NCBI RefSeq assembly: GCF_014836955.1
Contig: NZ_JACSPV010000003.1
Coordinates: 62,001-126,000, forward strand
Reading direction: 5' to 3'
Length of the DNA stretch: 64,000 nucleotides
Source of the DNA: Bacillus norwichensis
GTDB lineage: Bacteria; Bacillota; Bacilli; Bacillales; Bacillaceae_C
The notes beneath the pieces were generated by a model. It did no database searches and was not told the DNA's origin. It was given only the letters and a program-made list of their open reading frames with translations. This document shows positions 54,975 through 63,835 of this stretch, piece by piece (position 1 is the first letter of the stretch; every line of letters starts with the position of its first letter). Position numbers and translations under genes: made by a program.

Positions 54975-55448
54975 GTGACTGGAACACTTATATTCATTTT
55001 ATTTCTAATCAACGTCCTTTTGGCGTTTGCTCTGCTACTGCTCTATATGCGACAAAACAAGTTGATGGGGATTGAAAAGAGACAACTGCTTGTGCTTAAG
55101 GAATCGGAACAGGTAATGGCTTCCCTGCTTGAAGAAATCAAAGATGAAAATGAAAAACTTTTGAGCAGATTAATGGAGAGCAGGGAGACAGAGGATACAA
55201 CCATGGATGCTATAACGGCAAATAGTATAATGGAAGAAAAGCAGTTTGTTCCAACAACTGAGAAGCATCAGCAAGAGACAGTAAAACCCTTGGACCCTCA
55301 AGGAGCTGTTTCGGACGATGCCGTAGATCCAATGCCATTGAGGGAGCAGGTGGAGTTGCTGACTGAACAAGGTTTGACCGTAACGGACATTGCGAGGAAG
55401 CTGAATAAAGGTAAAACAGAAATAGAGCTTCTGCTGAAATTCCAGTGA
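54975..55448 (+). CDS. swrB: Swarming motility protein SwrB (YlxL)
   Basis: SwrB promotes assembly of the flagellar export apparatus in B. subtilis. An N-terminal transmembrane helix (GTLIFILFLINVLLAFALLLLYM) is followed by a coiled coil (about residues 27-60) and a variable linker. The C-terminal helix-turn-helix-like segment is EQGLTVTDIARKLNKGKTEIELLLKF. GTG 54975 is favoured; ATG 54954 inside sigD is possible. Its sequence is weakly conserved, so position and layout carry the call. Confidence 0.85.
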   Translation: MTGTLIFILFLINVLLAFALLLLYMRQNKLMGIEKRQLLVLKESEQVMASLLEEIKDENEKLLSRLMESRETEDTTMDAITANSIMEEKQFVPTTEKHQQETVKPLDPQGAVSDDAVDPMPLREQVELLTEQGLTVTDIARKLNKGKTEIELLLKFQ

Positions 55449-55462
55449 ATTTAGAAATCTGT

Positions 55463-55492
55463 GAAAAGAGCTGACAATCGTTAGCTCTTTTT
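55463..55492 (+). terminator. Rho-independent terminator at the end of the flagellar operon
   Basis: Twelve-pair stem AAAAGAGCTGAC/GTTAGCTCTTTT with one G-U pair and loop AATC, ending in T's. It closes the flgB-to-swrB unit. Confidence 0.85.
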
Positions 55493-55750
55493 AGTTATTG
55501 CGGCCCTAAATATCGACTTGTTGAGGAAGCGAGAAATTCTGGTATAAGGGGTGTGTTCTGAAAATAGCTGTTTAATAATAGGTAATAATTCAATCTTAAT
55601 ACTTGATTGTTTCGAGTGAAAAAGTAAATATTTTTTGTCAAAAGACAAAAGGAACGTCGGAAACAATTTTCGATGTGGACAACATACCCTGAGTTTCGTT
55701 TCATAATTTTACATTAAATTGGATTCTTAGAGTGATATGGCATTTCAGGC
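55493..55750 (+). other. Gene-free A+T-rich spacer upstream of rpsB
   Basis: About 260 bases without a credible gene on either strand; two short minus-strand frames (60-69 codons) have no support. One small hairpin TTTTGTC-AAA-AGACAAAA near 55635 is present, without a T run on either side. Confidence 0.5.
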
Positions 55751-55779
55751 TTGATTAACCTATTTGGTTATGCTATATT
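55751..55779 (+). promoter_or_regulatory. Extended -10 promoter for rpsB-tsf
   Basis: TTGATT at 55751-55756, a 17-base spacer, and TGC-TATATT (TATATT 55774-55779) with the TGn extension. The start near 55786 gives a 110-base leader. Confidence 0.75.
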
Positions 55780-55785
55780 ATTTGA

Positions 55786-55896
55786 TGGTATTAATACACA
55801 CGTTTCATGATTTTCGCGAGAGGGTGCTGTTTTTCTACAGAACAGTCTTTCCGGAAGATGAGTGAAGCGGAGGAAAAAACCGAGGAGGAAAAAATT
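55786..55896 (+). promoter_or_regulatory. rpsB untranslated leader
   Basis: This is a long leader, as expected for an autoregulated ribosomal protein gene. It contains a CTGTT...AACAG hairpin around 55828-55846 and two purine-rich ribosome binding-like stretches; the proximal GAGGAGGAA (55882-55890) serves rpsB. Regulation by S2 is known in other bacteria but not demonstrable here. Confidence 0.4.
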
Positions 55897-56628
55897 ATGT
55901 CAATCATTTCTATGAAGCAATTGCTTGAAGCAGGTGTACACTTTGGACACCAAACACGCCGCTGGAATCCTAAGATGAAAAAATACATCTTTACGGAAAG
56001 AAACGGTATCTATATCATTGACTTGCAAAAAACAGTCAAAAAGGTTGAAGAAGCTTACAACTTTATGAGAGAGCTTTCTGAAAACAATGGTAAAGTCCTT
56101 TTTGTTGGAACTAAAAAACAAGCTCAGGAATCTGTAAAAGATGAAGCTGAACGTGCAGGCCAATTTTATGTGAACCATCGTTGGCTTGGCGGAACTTTGA
56201 CTAACTTTGAAACGATCCAAAAAAGAATCGAGCGCTTAAAAGCGATTGAAAAAATGGAAGAAGACGGTACTTTCGAAGTCCTTCCAAAGAAAGAAGTAGT
56301 TATGCTCAACAGAGAGCGCGATCGTCTTGTCAAGTTCTTGGGTGGTATTAAAGAAATGAAGACTCTTCCAGACGCAATGTTCATCATTGACCCTAGAAAA
56401 GAGCGCATTGCTGTTGCTGAAGCACGTAAGTTGAATATTCCAATCGTCGGTATCGTTGATACAAACTGTGATCCGGATGAAATAGATTATGTCATTCCAG
56501 CAAACGATGATGCAATCCGCGCAGTAAAATTGCTTACTTCTAAAATGGCTGACGCACTGTTGGAAGCTAAATACAGCGAAGAGCCAGCAGAGGAAGAAGA
56601 AGCATCTACTGAAACTGCTAATGCCTAA
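55897..56628 (+). CDS. rpsB: 30S ribosomal protein S2
   Basis: S2 binds the 30S body-head junction. It starts [32 protein letters not shown] and contains [20 protein letters not shown] and [37 protein letters not shown]. The C-terminus is acidic and Glu-rich. ATG 55897 is set by GAGGAGGAA; the frame opens 90 bases earlier in the leader. The length is 243 residues. Confidence 0.97.
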   Translation: MSIISMKQLLEAGVHFGHQTRRWNPKMKKYIFTERNGIYIIDLQKTVKKVEEAYNFMRELSENNGKVLFVGTKKQAQESVKDEAERAGQFYVNHRWLGGTLTNFETIQKRIERLKAIEKMEEDGTFEVLPKKEVVMLNRERDRLVKFLGGIKEMKTLPDAMFIIDPRKERIAVAEARKLNIPIVGIVDTNCDPDEIDYVIPANDDAIRAVKLLTSKMADALLEAKYSEEPAEEEEASTETANA

Positions 56629-56644
56629 TCGTTATATGATATCT

Positions 56645-56702
56645 GCCTGAATTCAGGCGATTCGAAAGGTGATAAGAGTGATGACACTTTGTCACCTTTT
56701 TT
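56645..56702 (+). terminator. Palindrome and attenuating terminator between rpsB and tsf
   Basis: A perfect 14-base palindrome GCCTGAATTCAGGC (56645-56658) precedes a long stem (AAAGGTGATAAGAGTG with CACTTTGTCACCTTT, 56665-56699) ending in T's. Since tsf has no clear promoter of its own downstream, this probably reduces rather than abolishes tsf transcription. Confidence 0.7.
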
Positions 56703-56756
56703 CACACAATCATGTTCTTATTGACACCTTTTTTATTACACGAGGAGGAAATGAAA

Positions 56757-57638
56757 ATGGCAATTACTGCTCAAATGGTTAAAGAATTGCGTGCCAAAAC
56801 TGGTGCCGGCATGCTTGATTGTAAAAAAGCTTTAACAGAAACAAACGGTAACATGGAGGAAGCAATCGACTTCCTTAGAAAGAAAGGAATGGCTTCCGCT
56901 GCGAAGAAAGCTGACAGAATTGCAGCTGAAGGAACAACTTTTATTTTAAGTGAAGGCAATACAGCCGTTCTATTAGAAGTGAACGCAGAAACTGACTTTG
57001 TTGCTAAAAACGAAAATTTCCAACAACTTGTACAGGAACTGGCTGAGCACCTTCTTGCGAGCAAACCTGCATCCCTTGAAGAAGCTTTGGAACAAAAAAT
57101 GAGCAATGGCGAGACTGTGACTGAGTTTATTAACAGTGCAATTGCTAAAATTGGAGAAAAAATTACACTTCGTCGTTTTGAAATTAAAACAAAATCTGAC
57201 AACGGTGTATTCGGTGAGTATCTCCACATGGGCGGACGTATTGGTGTTCTAGCGGTTCTTGAAGGAACAACTGATGTAGAAGCTGCAAAAGATGTTGCTA
57301 TGCACATTGCTGCAATCAAGCCAAAATATGTTTCACGTGACCAAGTATCTGAGGAAGAAATCGAGCGTGAACGCCAAGTTCTTACACAGCAAGCCCTAAA
57401 TGAAGGCAAGCCTGAAAAAATTGTTGCAAAAATGGTTGAAGGCCGCCTTGGTAAGTTTTTCGAGCAAATCTGCCTTCTTGATCAATCATTTGTCAAAAAC
57501 CCAGATGAAAAAGTTGGTAAATTTGTAAAATCTAAAGGCGCTGAAGTGCTTGGATTTGTTCGTTATGAAGTAGGCGAAGGTTTGGAAAAACGCCAAGAAA
57601 ACTTCGCGGAAGAAGTAATGAGCCAAACGAAAAAGTAA
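56757..57638 (+). CDS. tsf: Elongation factor Ts
   Basis: EF-Ts regenerates EF-Tu-GTP. The N-terminal [54 protein letters not shown] and [18 protein letters not shown] signatures are exact. The dimerisation domain with [24 protein letters not shown] follows. ATG 56757 has GAGGAGGAA upstream; a nearer ATG at 56751 abuts that site. Its 293 residues are the usual length. Confidence 0.97.
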   Translation: MAITAQMVKELRAKTGAGMLDCKKALTETNGNMEEAIDFLRKKGMASAAKKADRIAAEGTTFILSEGNTAVLLEVNAETDFVAKNENFQQLVQELAEHLLASKPASLEEALEQKMSNGETVTEFINSAIAKIGEKITLRRFEIKTKSDNGVFGEYLHMGGRIGVLAVLEGTTDVEAAKDVAMHIAAIKPKYVSRDQVSEEEIERERQVLTQQALNEGKPEKIVAKMVEGRLGKFFEQICLLDQSFVKNPDEKVGKFVKSKGAEVLGFVRYEVGEGLEKRQENFAEEVMSQTKK

Positions 57639-57709
57639 GCATAGTGATATGTGGCTCCGTTTCAAATGAAATCGTGGCCTAATAATCATGAGCTTAGAAT
57701 TTATATGTT

Positions 57710-57741
57710 AAAATAGGGAACACATCGTGTTCCCTATTTTA
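57710..57741 (+). terminator. Rho-independent terminator after tsf
   Basis: A perfect 14-pair stem AAAATAGGGAACAC/GTGTTCCCTATTTT with a three-base loop. A-rich and T-rich flanks would also permit use from the opposite direction. Confidence 0.88.
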
Positions 57742-57790
57742 AAAACAACATTCGTCAATTACATACAATAAGGGATTATTGGAGGTTCAG

Positions 57791-58516
57791 ATGGATACCC
57801 CAAAATATAAAAGAGTTGTACTTAAATTAAGTGGTGAAGCACTGGCAGGAAATGAAGGCTTCGGTATCAACCCCACAGTGATCAAATCTATTGCAGAGCA
57901 AGTTAAAGAAGTAGCTTTACTTGATGTTGAAGTTGCTGTAGTGGTTGGAGGCGGAAATATCTGGCGCGGAAAAGTTGGAAGTGAGATGGGCATGGACCGT
58001 GCAACTGCAGATTATATGGGAATGCTTGCAACGGTTATGAACTCCCTAGCTTTGCAGGATAGCCTGGAGCAGCTTGGAATTGAAACTCGTGTTCAAACAT
58101 CCATTGATATGCTTCAAGTGGCCGAGCCTTATATCAGACGCCGTGCCATTAGACATTTGGAAAAGAAACGTGTTGTTATCTTTGCGGCAGGTACTGGTAA
58201 CCCATACTTCTCAACGGATACAACAGCGGCATTAAGAGCAGCGGAAATTGAAGCTGATGTTATCTTAATGGCCAAAAATAATGTGGATGGCGTATACAGT
58301 GCAGATCCGAAGACAAATAAGGATGCCGTTAAATATGACCAGCTGTCTTATCTTGATGTATTGAAAGAAGGACTTGCTGTCATGGATTCTACCGCTTCGT
58401 CCCTTTGCATGGACAATGATATTCCGTTGATTGTGTTCTCATTTACTGAAAAAGGGAATATCAAACGTGCTGTCATGGGTAAACAAATTGGAACGATAGT
58501 AAGGGGGAAGGAATAA
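57791..58516 (+). CDS. pyrH: UMP kinase
   Basis: PyrH phosphorylates UMP to UDP in pyrimidine nucleotide synthesis and is of the amino-acid-kinase fold. [21 protein letters not shown] at the N-terminus, [50 protein letters not shown] and [12 protein letters not shown] are all conserved. ATG 57791 is five bases from GGAGG (57781-57785). The length is 241 residues. It overlaps frr by one base. Confidence 0.96.
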   Translation: MDTPKYKRVVLKLSGEALAGNEGFGINPTVIKSIAEQVKEVALLDVEVAVVVGGGNIWRGKVGSEMGMDRATADYMGMLATVMNSLALQDSLEQLGIETRVQTSIDMLQVAEPYIRRRAIRHLEKKRVVIFAAGTGNPYFSTDTTAALRAAEIEADVILMAKNNVDGVYSADPKTNKDAVKYDQLSYLDVLKEGLAVMDSTASSLCMDNDIPLIVFSFTEKGNIKRAVMGKQIGTIVRGKE

Positions 58517-59073
58517 TGCCGAATAAAGTGATTTCAAATGCGAAAGACAGAATGGGAAAAGCCATTCAGGTGTACAGTCGCGACTTAGCAAGCATTCGTG
58601 CGGGCCGGGCGAATGCAGCGCTTTTGGACAAAATTTCTGTGGATTATTATGGTGCCCCGACACCAATTAATCAAATGGCAAACATTTCAGTACCTGAAGC
58701 TCGTCTCCTTGTGATCCAGCCTTATGATAAAACGACTTTAGGAGAAATGGAAAAAGCTATTTTAAAATCCGATCTTGGTTTAACGCCAAACAACGACGGT
58801 TCCCTGATTCGGATTTCCATTCCGCAACTAACAGAAGACCGACGTAAGGATCTTGTGAAACAAGTTAGAAAAGAAGCAGAAGATGCCAAGGTTGTCATAA
58901 GAAACATTCGTAGAGACGGAAACGAAGATTTAAAAAAACTTGAAAAGAACGGTGAAATTTCTGAAGATGACCTGCGCGGTTATGCAGATGACATTCAAAA
59001 GCTGACGGATGAACATATTAAGCAAATTGATGAACTTACAAAAGAGAAGGAACAGGAAGTTTTGGCTGTATAA
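58516..59073 (+). CDS. frr: Ribosome recycling factor
   Basis: RRF splits post-termination ribosomes together with [49 protein letters not shown] and the C-terminal arm [44 protein letters not shown] are typical. The length is 185 residues. ATG 58516 shares a base with the pyrH stop (TAATG). A tandem repeat block begins three bases after its stop. Confidence 0.97.
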   Translation: MPNKVISNAKDRMGKAIQVYSRDLASIRAGRANAALLDKISVDYYGAPTPINQMANISVPEARLLVIQPYDKTTLGEMEKAILKSDLGLTPNNDGSLIRISIPQLTEDRRKDLVKQVRKEAEDAKVVIRNIRRDGNEDLKKLEKNGEISEDDLRGYADDIQKLTDEHIKQIDELTKEKEQEVLAV

Positions 59074-59075
59074 AA

Positions 59076-59230
59076 CAAAAGCGGAGGCGCCTGTCCATCG
59101 ACGTACAGACTGGAGTGCCTTCGACGAGATAAAGGAAACACGGCGAAGCCAAAGGCCAGCCGATGTTGACTTATCGTAGGAGTAGGTGCGAAGTCTGCTA
59201 GTCGATAGGCGCTGAAGCTAGACGTTAAAA
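59076..59230 (-). repeat. Repeat family 1, tandem copy 1
   Basis: This 155-base element is read here from AAAAGCGGAGGCGCCTGTCC. The terminal arms GCGCCT-(GTCC)-ATCGAC (59087-59102) and GTCGATAGGCGC (59201-59212) pair, then CAGACT (59106-59111) with AGTCTG (59192-59197). An apical hairpin CGGC..GCC-AAA-GGC..GCCG completes a long imperfect hairpin. The minus strand carries the orientation of the 28087 copy. Confidence 0.85.
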
Positions 59231-59380
59231 CAAAAGCGGAGGCGCCTGTCCATCGACGTACAGACTGGAGTGCCTTCGACGAGATAAAGGAAACACGGCG
59301 ATCAAAGGAGCCGATGTTGACTTATCGTAGGAGTAGGCGTGAAGTCTGCTAGTCGATAGGCGCTAGAGTTGGACGTTAAA
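59231..59380 (-). repeat. Repeat family 1, tandem copy 2
   Basis: Nearly identical to copy 1 but 150 bases long. The difference is concentrated in the apical loop (CGGCGATC-AAA-GGAGCCG), where pairing is kept in altered form. Confidence 0.85.
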
Positions 59381-59401
59381 CAAAAGCGGAGGCGCCTGTT
59401 C
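59381..59401 (-). repeat. Repeat family 1, partial third copy
   Basis: Only the first 21 bases of the unit (AAAAGCGGAGGCGCCTGTT region) are present, as if a third tandem copy were cut off or the end sequence were duplicated on insertion. Confidence 0.75.
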
Positions 59402-59438
59402 AATTCGGGTAACTAGGAAAAGTTCTTATTTTAAATAT

Positions 59439-59466
59439 AAAATCCCTCCTTTTGGAGGGTTTTTTC
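59439..59466 (+). terminator. Rho-independent terminator before uppS
   Basis: Stem AAAATCCCTCC/GGAGGGTTTT (one bulge) with loop TTTT and a T run. It is the first clear terminator after frr, so the repeats are probably transcribed. Confidence 0.8.
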
Positions 59467-59527
59467 CTTTTATACCAAAATGAAGGAATAAATCGATGGA
59501 GAATCATATCGCTTCATCATATGGATA

Positions 59528-59536
59528 TGCTAAAAT
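59528..59536 (+). promoter_or_regulatory. Possible extended -10 promoter for uppS
   Basis: TGC-TAAAAT at 59528-59536 with no recognisable -35 element; the start would be near 59543. Confidence 0.4.
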
Positions 59537-59580
59537 ATGTTTGACGCACAGAAGAATGTATTTCTGACGGAGGACTTGTT

Positions 59581-60375
59581 ATGTTCAATAAAATGAAGTT
59601 ATGGAAAACTTCAAAGGATCAAGATGGGCAGGAAGACCGAATCAGTCAAATTCTTGCTCACCCTATTCCGGACCATGTTGCTATTATCATGGATGGTAAC
59701 GGAAGATGGGCGAAAAAAAGGACTCTTCCTCGTATTGCAGGGCATCATGAGGGAATGAAGACAGTAAAAAAAGTAACGAAAGCAGCTAATAAACTAGGAA
59801 TTAAAATCCTTACATTATATGCTTTTTCAACTGAGAACTGGAAGCGCCCTAAAACAGAGGTTGATTACTTAATGAAACTTCCAGAACAGTTTTTGAACAG
59901 TTTCCTACCCGAATTGATAGAGGAAAATGTTAAAGTTTCAACAATGGGAGATATGGACCAACTTCCAGCCAGTACAAGAAGAGCTGTTGATCATGCGAAA
60001 GAGAAAACAAAAAACAATGACGGTCTTATTTTAAACTTTGCATTAAACTATGGAAGCCGCTCGGAAATAATTGATGCCATCAAACATCTCGCCACAGATG
60101 TCAAGACAGGCGTTATCAATGAAGAGGATATTGACAATGAATGCTTTTCGAATTATTTAATGACAAAAAGTTTGAGAGATCCAGATTTGCTTATCAGAAC
60201 AAGTGGGGAGGTTCGCCTAAGCAATTTCATGCTTTGGCAACTTGCGTATACAGAGCTGTACTTCATGGATGTTCTCTGGCCTGATTTCTCGGAAGAGCAC
60301 TTACTTGAAGCAGTTGAATCATTTCAAAAGCGTTCTAGGCGATATGGCGGATTACTCGGTGAGGAGATACAATAA
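59581..60375 (+). CDS. uppS: Isoprenyl transferase (undecaprenyl diphosphate synthase)
   Basis: UppS makes the C55 lipid carrier for peptidoglycan and teichoic acids. The catalytic Asp38 lies in IIMDGNGRWAKKRTLPRIAGHHEG. LTLYAFSTENWKRP and the C-terminal DLLIRTSGEVRLSNFMLWQLAYTELYF follow; the last is usually GEQR, here GEVR. The length is 264 residues. ATG 59581 follows CGGAGGA. It overlaps cdsA by one base. Confidence 0.95.
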   Translation: MFNKMKLWKTSKDQDGQEDRISQILAHPIPDHVAIIMDGNGRWAKKRTLPRIAGHHEGMKTVKKVTKAANKLGIKILTLYAFSTENWKRPKTEVDYLMKLPEQFLNSFLPELIEENVKVSTMGDMDQLPASTRRAVDHAKEKTKNNDGLILNFALNYGSRSEIIDAIKHLATDVKTGVINEEDIDNECFSNYLMTKSLRDPDLLIRTSGEVRLSNFMLWQLAYTELYFMDVLWPDFSEEHLLEAVESFQKRSRRYGGLLGEEIQ

Positions 60376-61160
60376 TGAAGGTTAGAATTATTTCAGCAAT
60401 AGTAGCAATAGCGATTTTTTTGCCATTGCTTTATATCGGCGGGATTCCTTTTATTCTCTTGATATATGCTATGGCAACAATTGGGGTGTATGAATTATTG
60501 AGAATGCGAAGCTTGTCGCTCGCATCTGTGCAAGGAGTCTTGTCTTTAGCGCTCCTTTGGGTTGTTCTTTTACCCGGACAAGTGTTTGATTCAGGACATG
60601 GGGCGGATATTAAAATAAAGGCTGCCATTTTGGCTGTTCTCCTTTTTTTATCATATACTGTTATAAGTAAAAATAAATTCACTTTTGATGATGCTGGATT
60701 TGTTATACTATCGGTATTGTATGTAGGAATTGGTTTCCACTTTCTGATGGAAACACGCGAAGCTGGAATCGTTTATCTGTTCTATGTATTGTTTGTTGTA
60801 TGGGGAACAGATTCAGGGGCTTATTTTGTTGGAAGGTCTTTAGGCAAACGTAAGCTATGGCCTGAAATCAGTCCAAATAAGACCATCGGAGGTTCCCTCG
60901 GCGGGATTGTGATTGCTGTCCTCATTGCGCTGGCATTCTTCAGCTTTACCAGCCTTGACATCCCTCTAGTCAAATTGCTGATTGTGACTGTGGTACTTTC
61001 CGTTTTTGGACAAATTGGGGACTTGGCTCAATCCGCCTTCAAACGTCATTATGGGGTGAAGGATTCGGGTAATATCATGCCAGGGCATGGAGGCATTTTG
61101 GACAGATGTGACAGCTGGCTGTTTGTATTGCCGCTCGTCCATGTGCTGCAAATTATTTAA
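60375..61160 (+). CDS. cdsA: Phosphatidate cytidylyltransferase
   Basis: CdsA is the membrane enzyme making CDP-diacylglycerol from phosphatidate and CTP. About eight hydrophobic helices are visible. The signature near the C-terminus is SAFKRHYGVKDSGNIMPGHGGILDRCDS, followed by a last helix. The length is 261 residues. Its stop codon lies inside the left arm of the 13-base inverted repeat that starts at 61159. Confidence 0.95.
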   Translation: MKVRIISAIVAIAIFLPLLYIGGIPFILLIYAMATIGVYELLRMRSLSLASVQGVLSLALLWVVLLPGQVFDSGHGADIKIKAAILAVLLFLSYTVISKNKFTFDDAGFVILSVLYVGIGFHFLMETREAGIVYLFYVLFVVWGTDSGAYFVGRSLGKRKLWPEISPNKTIGGSLGGIVIAVLIALAFFSFTSLDIPLVKLLIVTVVLSVFGQIGDLAQSAFKRHYGVKDSGNIMPGHGGILDRCDSWLFVLPLVHVLQII

Positions 61161-61252
61161 CTTCATTCAGCAGAAGTCTTCCACTTCTGTAAGTGGTAAG
61201 ATGAATGCGTATTAGTATTTCAGTAGGGTTTAAACCCCGGCTGAATGAAGTT
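61159..61252 (+). mobile_element. Compact palindromic element (MITE-like) between cdsA and dxr
   Basis: Perfect 13-base terminal inverted repeats AACTTCATTCAGC (61159-61171) and GCTGAATGAAGTT (61240-61252). Inside lie a hairpin CAGAAGT-CTTCC-ACTTCTG (61171-61189) and the palindrome GGGTTTAAACCC (61227-61238). There is no open frame. The style recalls palindrome-ended elements related to IS200/IS605, but this is a resemblance from memory. The stop codon of cdsA is part of the left arm. Confidence 0.55.
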
Positions 61253-61390
61253 AAAGCCTTCAGAGGAAATTTATGGCCGAAGCTCGATAAATGCTAGGCG
61301 CAAATATGCCAAGGCGCATGGATGTTGTTTCTGTGCAGACCTTGCTTCTAAATTTGGTTTTTAGTTGAATAAGTATGAATAGTAGTCATC
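61253..61390 (+). other. Spacer between palindromic element and dxr
   Basis: About 140 bases, G+C-richer than usual spacers in the first half, with GGCGC repeated at about 61297 and 61313. No gene or clear promoter was seen. The first half may belong to the same element as the inverted repeats. Confidence 0.4.
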
Positions 61391-61403
61391 GGGAGTGAAG
61401 AGT

Positions 61404-62549
61404 TTGAAATATATTAGTTTATTGGGAGCAACAGGGTCAATCGGCACCCAAACTCTTGAGCTGATCAGGGAACATCCTGAGCAATTTCAACTGGCTGCCA
61501 TAACAGCCGGCAGAAATATAGGCCTTGTCAGAGAGATTATTATGGAGTTTCAGCCGCCGCTTGTTTCGGTACAGACAAAAGAGGACTGCGAAACTTTGCA
61601 AGGGGAGTTTTCTTCTAATATAAAATTTGTATGCGGTGAACAAGGTTTGGTGGAAGCTGCGGTATACGATAAGGCGGATGTTGTTCTAAATGCAGTTATC
61701 GGGAGTGTTGGACTCTATCCGACATTACAGGCGATTGAAGCTGGAAAAACTATTGCTTTAGCTAATAAAGAAACTTTAGTCACAGCAGGACATCTTGTCA
61801 TGGCGGCGGCAAAGGAAAAAAAAGTGGATATTTTACCAGTAGACAGCGAGCACTCTGCCATTTTCCAATGCTTGCAAGGTGAAGAAATGCAGAATCTTTC
61901 CAGGCTGCTGATTACTGCATCAGGCGGAAGTTTCAGAGATTTGAGCCGAGAAGAATTGAAGTCCGTGACCCTTGAACAGGCTTTAAATCATCCTAATTGG
62001 TCAATGGGCTCCAAAATTACAATTGACTCTGCTACAATGATGAACAAAGGCCTAGAGGTGATAGAGGCTCATTGGCTGTTTGATTTACCCTATGATCAAA
62101 TAGATGTTCTTTTACACAGAGAAAGTATCATTCACTCGCTTGTTGAATTCCATGACAGCAGTGTGATTGCACAACTGGGAACCCCTGATATGAGAGTTCC
62201 CATTCAATACGCTCTTACTTATCCGGAGCGCTTGCCGCTTCCGTCGGCGAAAAAACTTAACCTTGCGGAAATTGGGGAGCTTCACTTTGAAAAAATGGAC
62301 ATGGACCGGTACCGATGCCTATATTTCGCCTATGAGGCCGGGCGACGGGGCGGGACATTACCAACAGTATTAAATGCAGCAAATGAAGCTGCTGTAAATG
62401 CTTTCCTTGAACAGAAAATACCATTTATCAGGATTGAAGAACTGATCGAAACAGCCATGGAAAGGCATCATATCATTGAAAATCCTGATTTTTCTGCCAT
62501 AAGGGAAGTAGATAGGGAGACAAGAAGGTTAGTTCATACACTCCTTTAA
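61404..62549 (+). CDS. dxr: 1-deoxy-D-xylulose 5-phosphate reductoisomerase
   Basis: Dxr catalyses the committed step of the MEP isoprenoid pathway, which supplies precursors for Upp[16 protein letters not shown] is the NADPH fold. [12 protein letters not shown], the metal-binding [13 protein letters not shown] and [10 protein letters not shown] with [31 protein letters not shown] are conserved. TTG 61404 gives the family start MKYISLLG, with GGGAGTGA at good distance; GTG 61395 is inside that site. The length is 381 residues. Confidence 0.94.
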   Translation: MKYISLLGATGSIGTQTLELIREHPEQFQLAAITAGRNIGLVREIIMEFQPPLVSVQTKEDCETLQGEFSSNIKFVCGEQGLVEAAVYDKADVVLNAVIGSVGLYPTLQAIEAGKTIALANKETLVTAGHLVMAAAKEKKVDILPVDSEHSAIFQCLQGEEMQNLSRLLITASGGSFRDLSREELKSVTLEQALNHPNWSMGSKITIDSATMMNKGLEVIEAHWLFDLPYDQIDVLLHRESIIHSLVEFHDSSVIAQLGTPDMRVPIQYALTYPERLPLPSAKKLNLAEIGELHFEKMDMDRYRCLYFAYEAGRRGGTLPTVLNAANEAAVNAFLEQKIPFIRIEELIETAMERHHIIENPDFSAIREVDRETRRLVHTLL

Positions 62550-62564
62550 AAGGTGGTTATTTTT

Positions 62565-63830
62565 TTGAATACAGTCATCGCTTTTATCATTATTTTTGGC
62601 GCTTTGGTATTTTTCCACGAGCTGGGACACTTTGTCTTTGCGAAACGTGCAGGAATACTTGTCAGAGAGTTTGCGATCGGTATGGGGCCTAAGGTGTTTT
62701 CCCATAAAACAAAGGAAACATTGTACACCATTCGTCTTCTTCCTCTTGGGGGTTATGTAAGAATGGCCGGAGATGACCCGGAGATGATGGAAATCAAGCC
62801 AGGCCATCGGGTAGCACTCGTTTTAAATGATGATGGTCTGGTAGAAAAAGTAATATTGCAGGGAAAGGACCGTTTTTCAAATGCACGCGCAGTGGAAGTG
62901 GAATCGGCCGACCTTGAACATGATCTATTGATAAAAGGGTATGAGGATGGAGACGATGAGACATTAAAAACGTTCCATCTATCTCATGAAGCCATGATTG
63001 TCGAAGATCAGACGGAAACACAAATAGCACCATGGGACCGCCAGTTTGGTTCTAAGAAACTGAGTGCAAGGGCAATGACCATTTTTGCCGGACCGATGAT
63101 GAACTTTGTACTTGCCATCGTTATTTTCACAGTATTAGGGTTCATCCAAGGAGTACAGATAAACGATCCGCTTATCGGCAAATTGCTTCCGGACGGATCA
63201 GCATACGAAGCAGGATTTAAGGAGGGCGACGTTGTTTTAAGCATCGACGGCGCCGAAATTTCAAACTTTGAAGATATTACCGAAGTTGTCCGCAGTCATC
63301 CTGGAGAAGAGCTTGCCTTTACAGTTGAACGTGAGGATAAAACGCTGGACATTCTGGTTACTCCTAAAAGAGAGGTAGCTGACGGCGAGGAGTTTGGCTT
63401 GATTGGAGTGCAAGCGCCCGTTGATAAGTCATTCTCAATCGTAGCCATCAATGGTTTCACTGAAACCTACCATTGGACAGTAGAGATTTTCAGATTGCTT
63501 GGAAAGCTTGTTACAGGGCAGTTCTCTATTGATATGCTGGCGGGCCCTGTCGGCATATATAAAACAACGGAAACCGTGGCGAAATCAGGAGTTCTGTTAC
63601 TGATAAAATGGGCTGCTCTCCTAAGTATTAACTTAGGAATCATGAACCTGCTCCCAGTACCGGCACTTGATGGTGGACGCCTTCTGTTCTTTGGCGTAGA
63701 AGCCCTGCGCGGAAAGCCGATTGACCGCCAAAAAGAAGGAATGGTCCACTTTATCGGTTTCGCTCTTTTGATGGTTTTGATGATTGTTGTTACATGGAAT
63801 GACATTCAACGATTTTTTATTATTAAATAA
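62565..63830 (+). CDS. rasP: Site-2 intramembrane metalloprotease RasP (RseP family)
   Basis: RasP cleaves anti-sigma factors such as RsiW and remnant signal peptides within the membrane. The zinc motif HELGH is at residues 18-22 in the first helix. A central PDZ domain (GSAYEAGFKEGDVVLSIDGAEI) follows, and the second metal motif NLLPVPALDGGRLL is near the C-terminus. TTG 62565 fits the family start MNTVIAFIIIFG; GTG 62553 lies in the AAAGGTGG site. The length is 421 residues. Confidence 0.94.
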   Translation: MNTVIAFIIIFGALVFFHELGHFVFAKRAGILVREFAIGMGPKVFSHKTKETLYTIRLLPLGGYVRMAGDDPEMMEIKPGHRVALVLNDDGLVEKVILQGKDRFSNARAVEVESADLEHDLLIKGYEDGDDETLKTFHLSHEAMIVEDQTETQIAPWDRQFGSKKLSARAMTIFAGPMMNFVLAIVIFTVLGFIQGVQINDPLIGKLLPDGSAYEAGFKEGDVVLSIDGAEISNFEDITEVVRSHPGEELAFTVEREDKTLDILVTPKREVADGEEFGLIGVQAPVDKSFSIVAINGFTETYHWTVEIFRLLGKLVTGQFSIDMLAGPVGIYKTTETVAKSGVLLLIKWAALLSINLGIMNLLPVPALDGGRLLFFGVEALRGKPIDRQKEGMVHFIGFALLMVLMIVVTWNDIQRFFIIK

Positions 63831-63835
63831 TGTAG

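Noticed and set aside
55620-55650. Terminator or RNA gene in the swrB-rpsB spacer
   Set aside because: The TTTTGTC/GACAAAA hairpin is short and lacks a T run on either strand.
56721-56726. TTGACA as a tsf promoter -35
   Set aside because: No -10 element at 16-18 bases; the ribosome binding site of tsf is there instead.
56771-57409. 212-codon minus-strand open frame inside tsf
   Set aside because: A shadow of EF-Ts; no start signal and no recognisable domain.
59076-59401. CRISPR-like array after frr
   Set aside because: The units are about 150 bases, nearly identical throughout and without short repeats separated by unique spacers; there are no cas genes.
61253-61390. TnpB-guide (omega) RNA or remnant of tnpB after the palindromic element
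   Set aside because: No TnpB codons are readable in any frame; the resemblance to IS605-type ends is only by impression.
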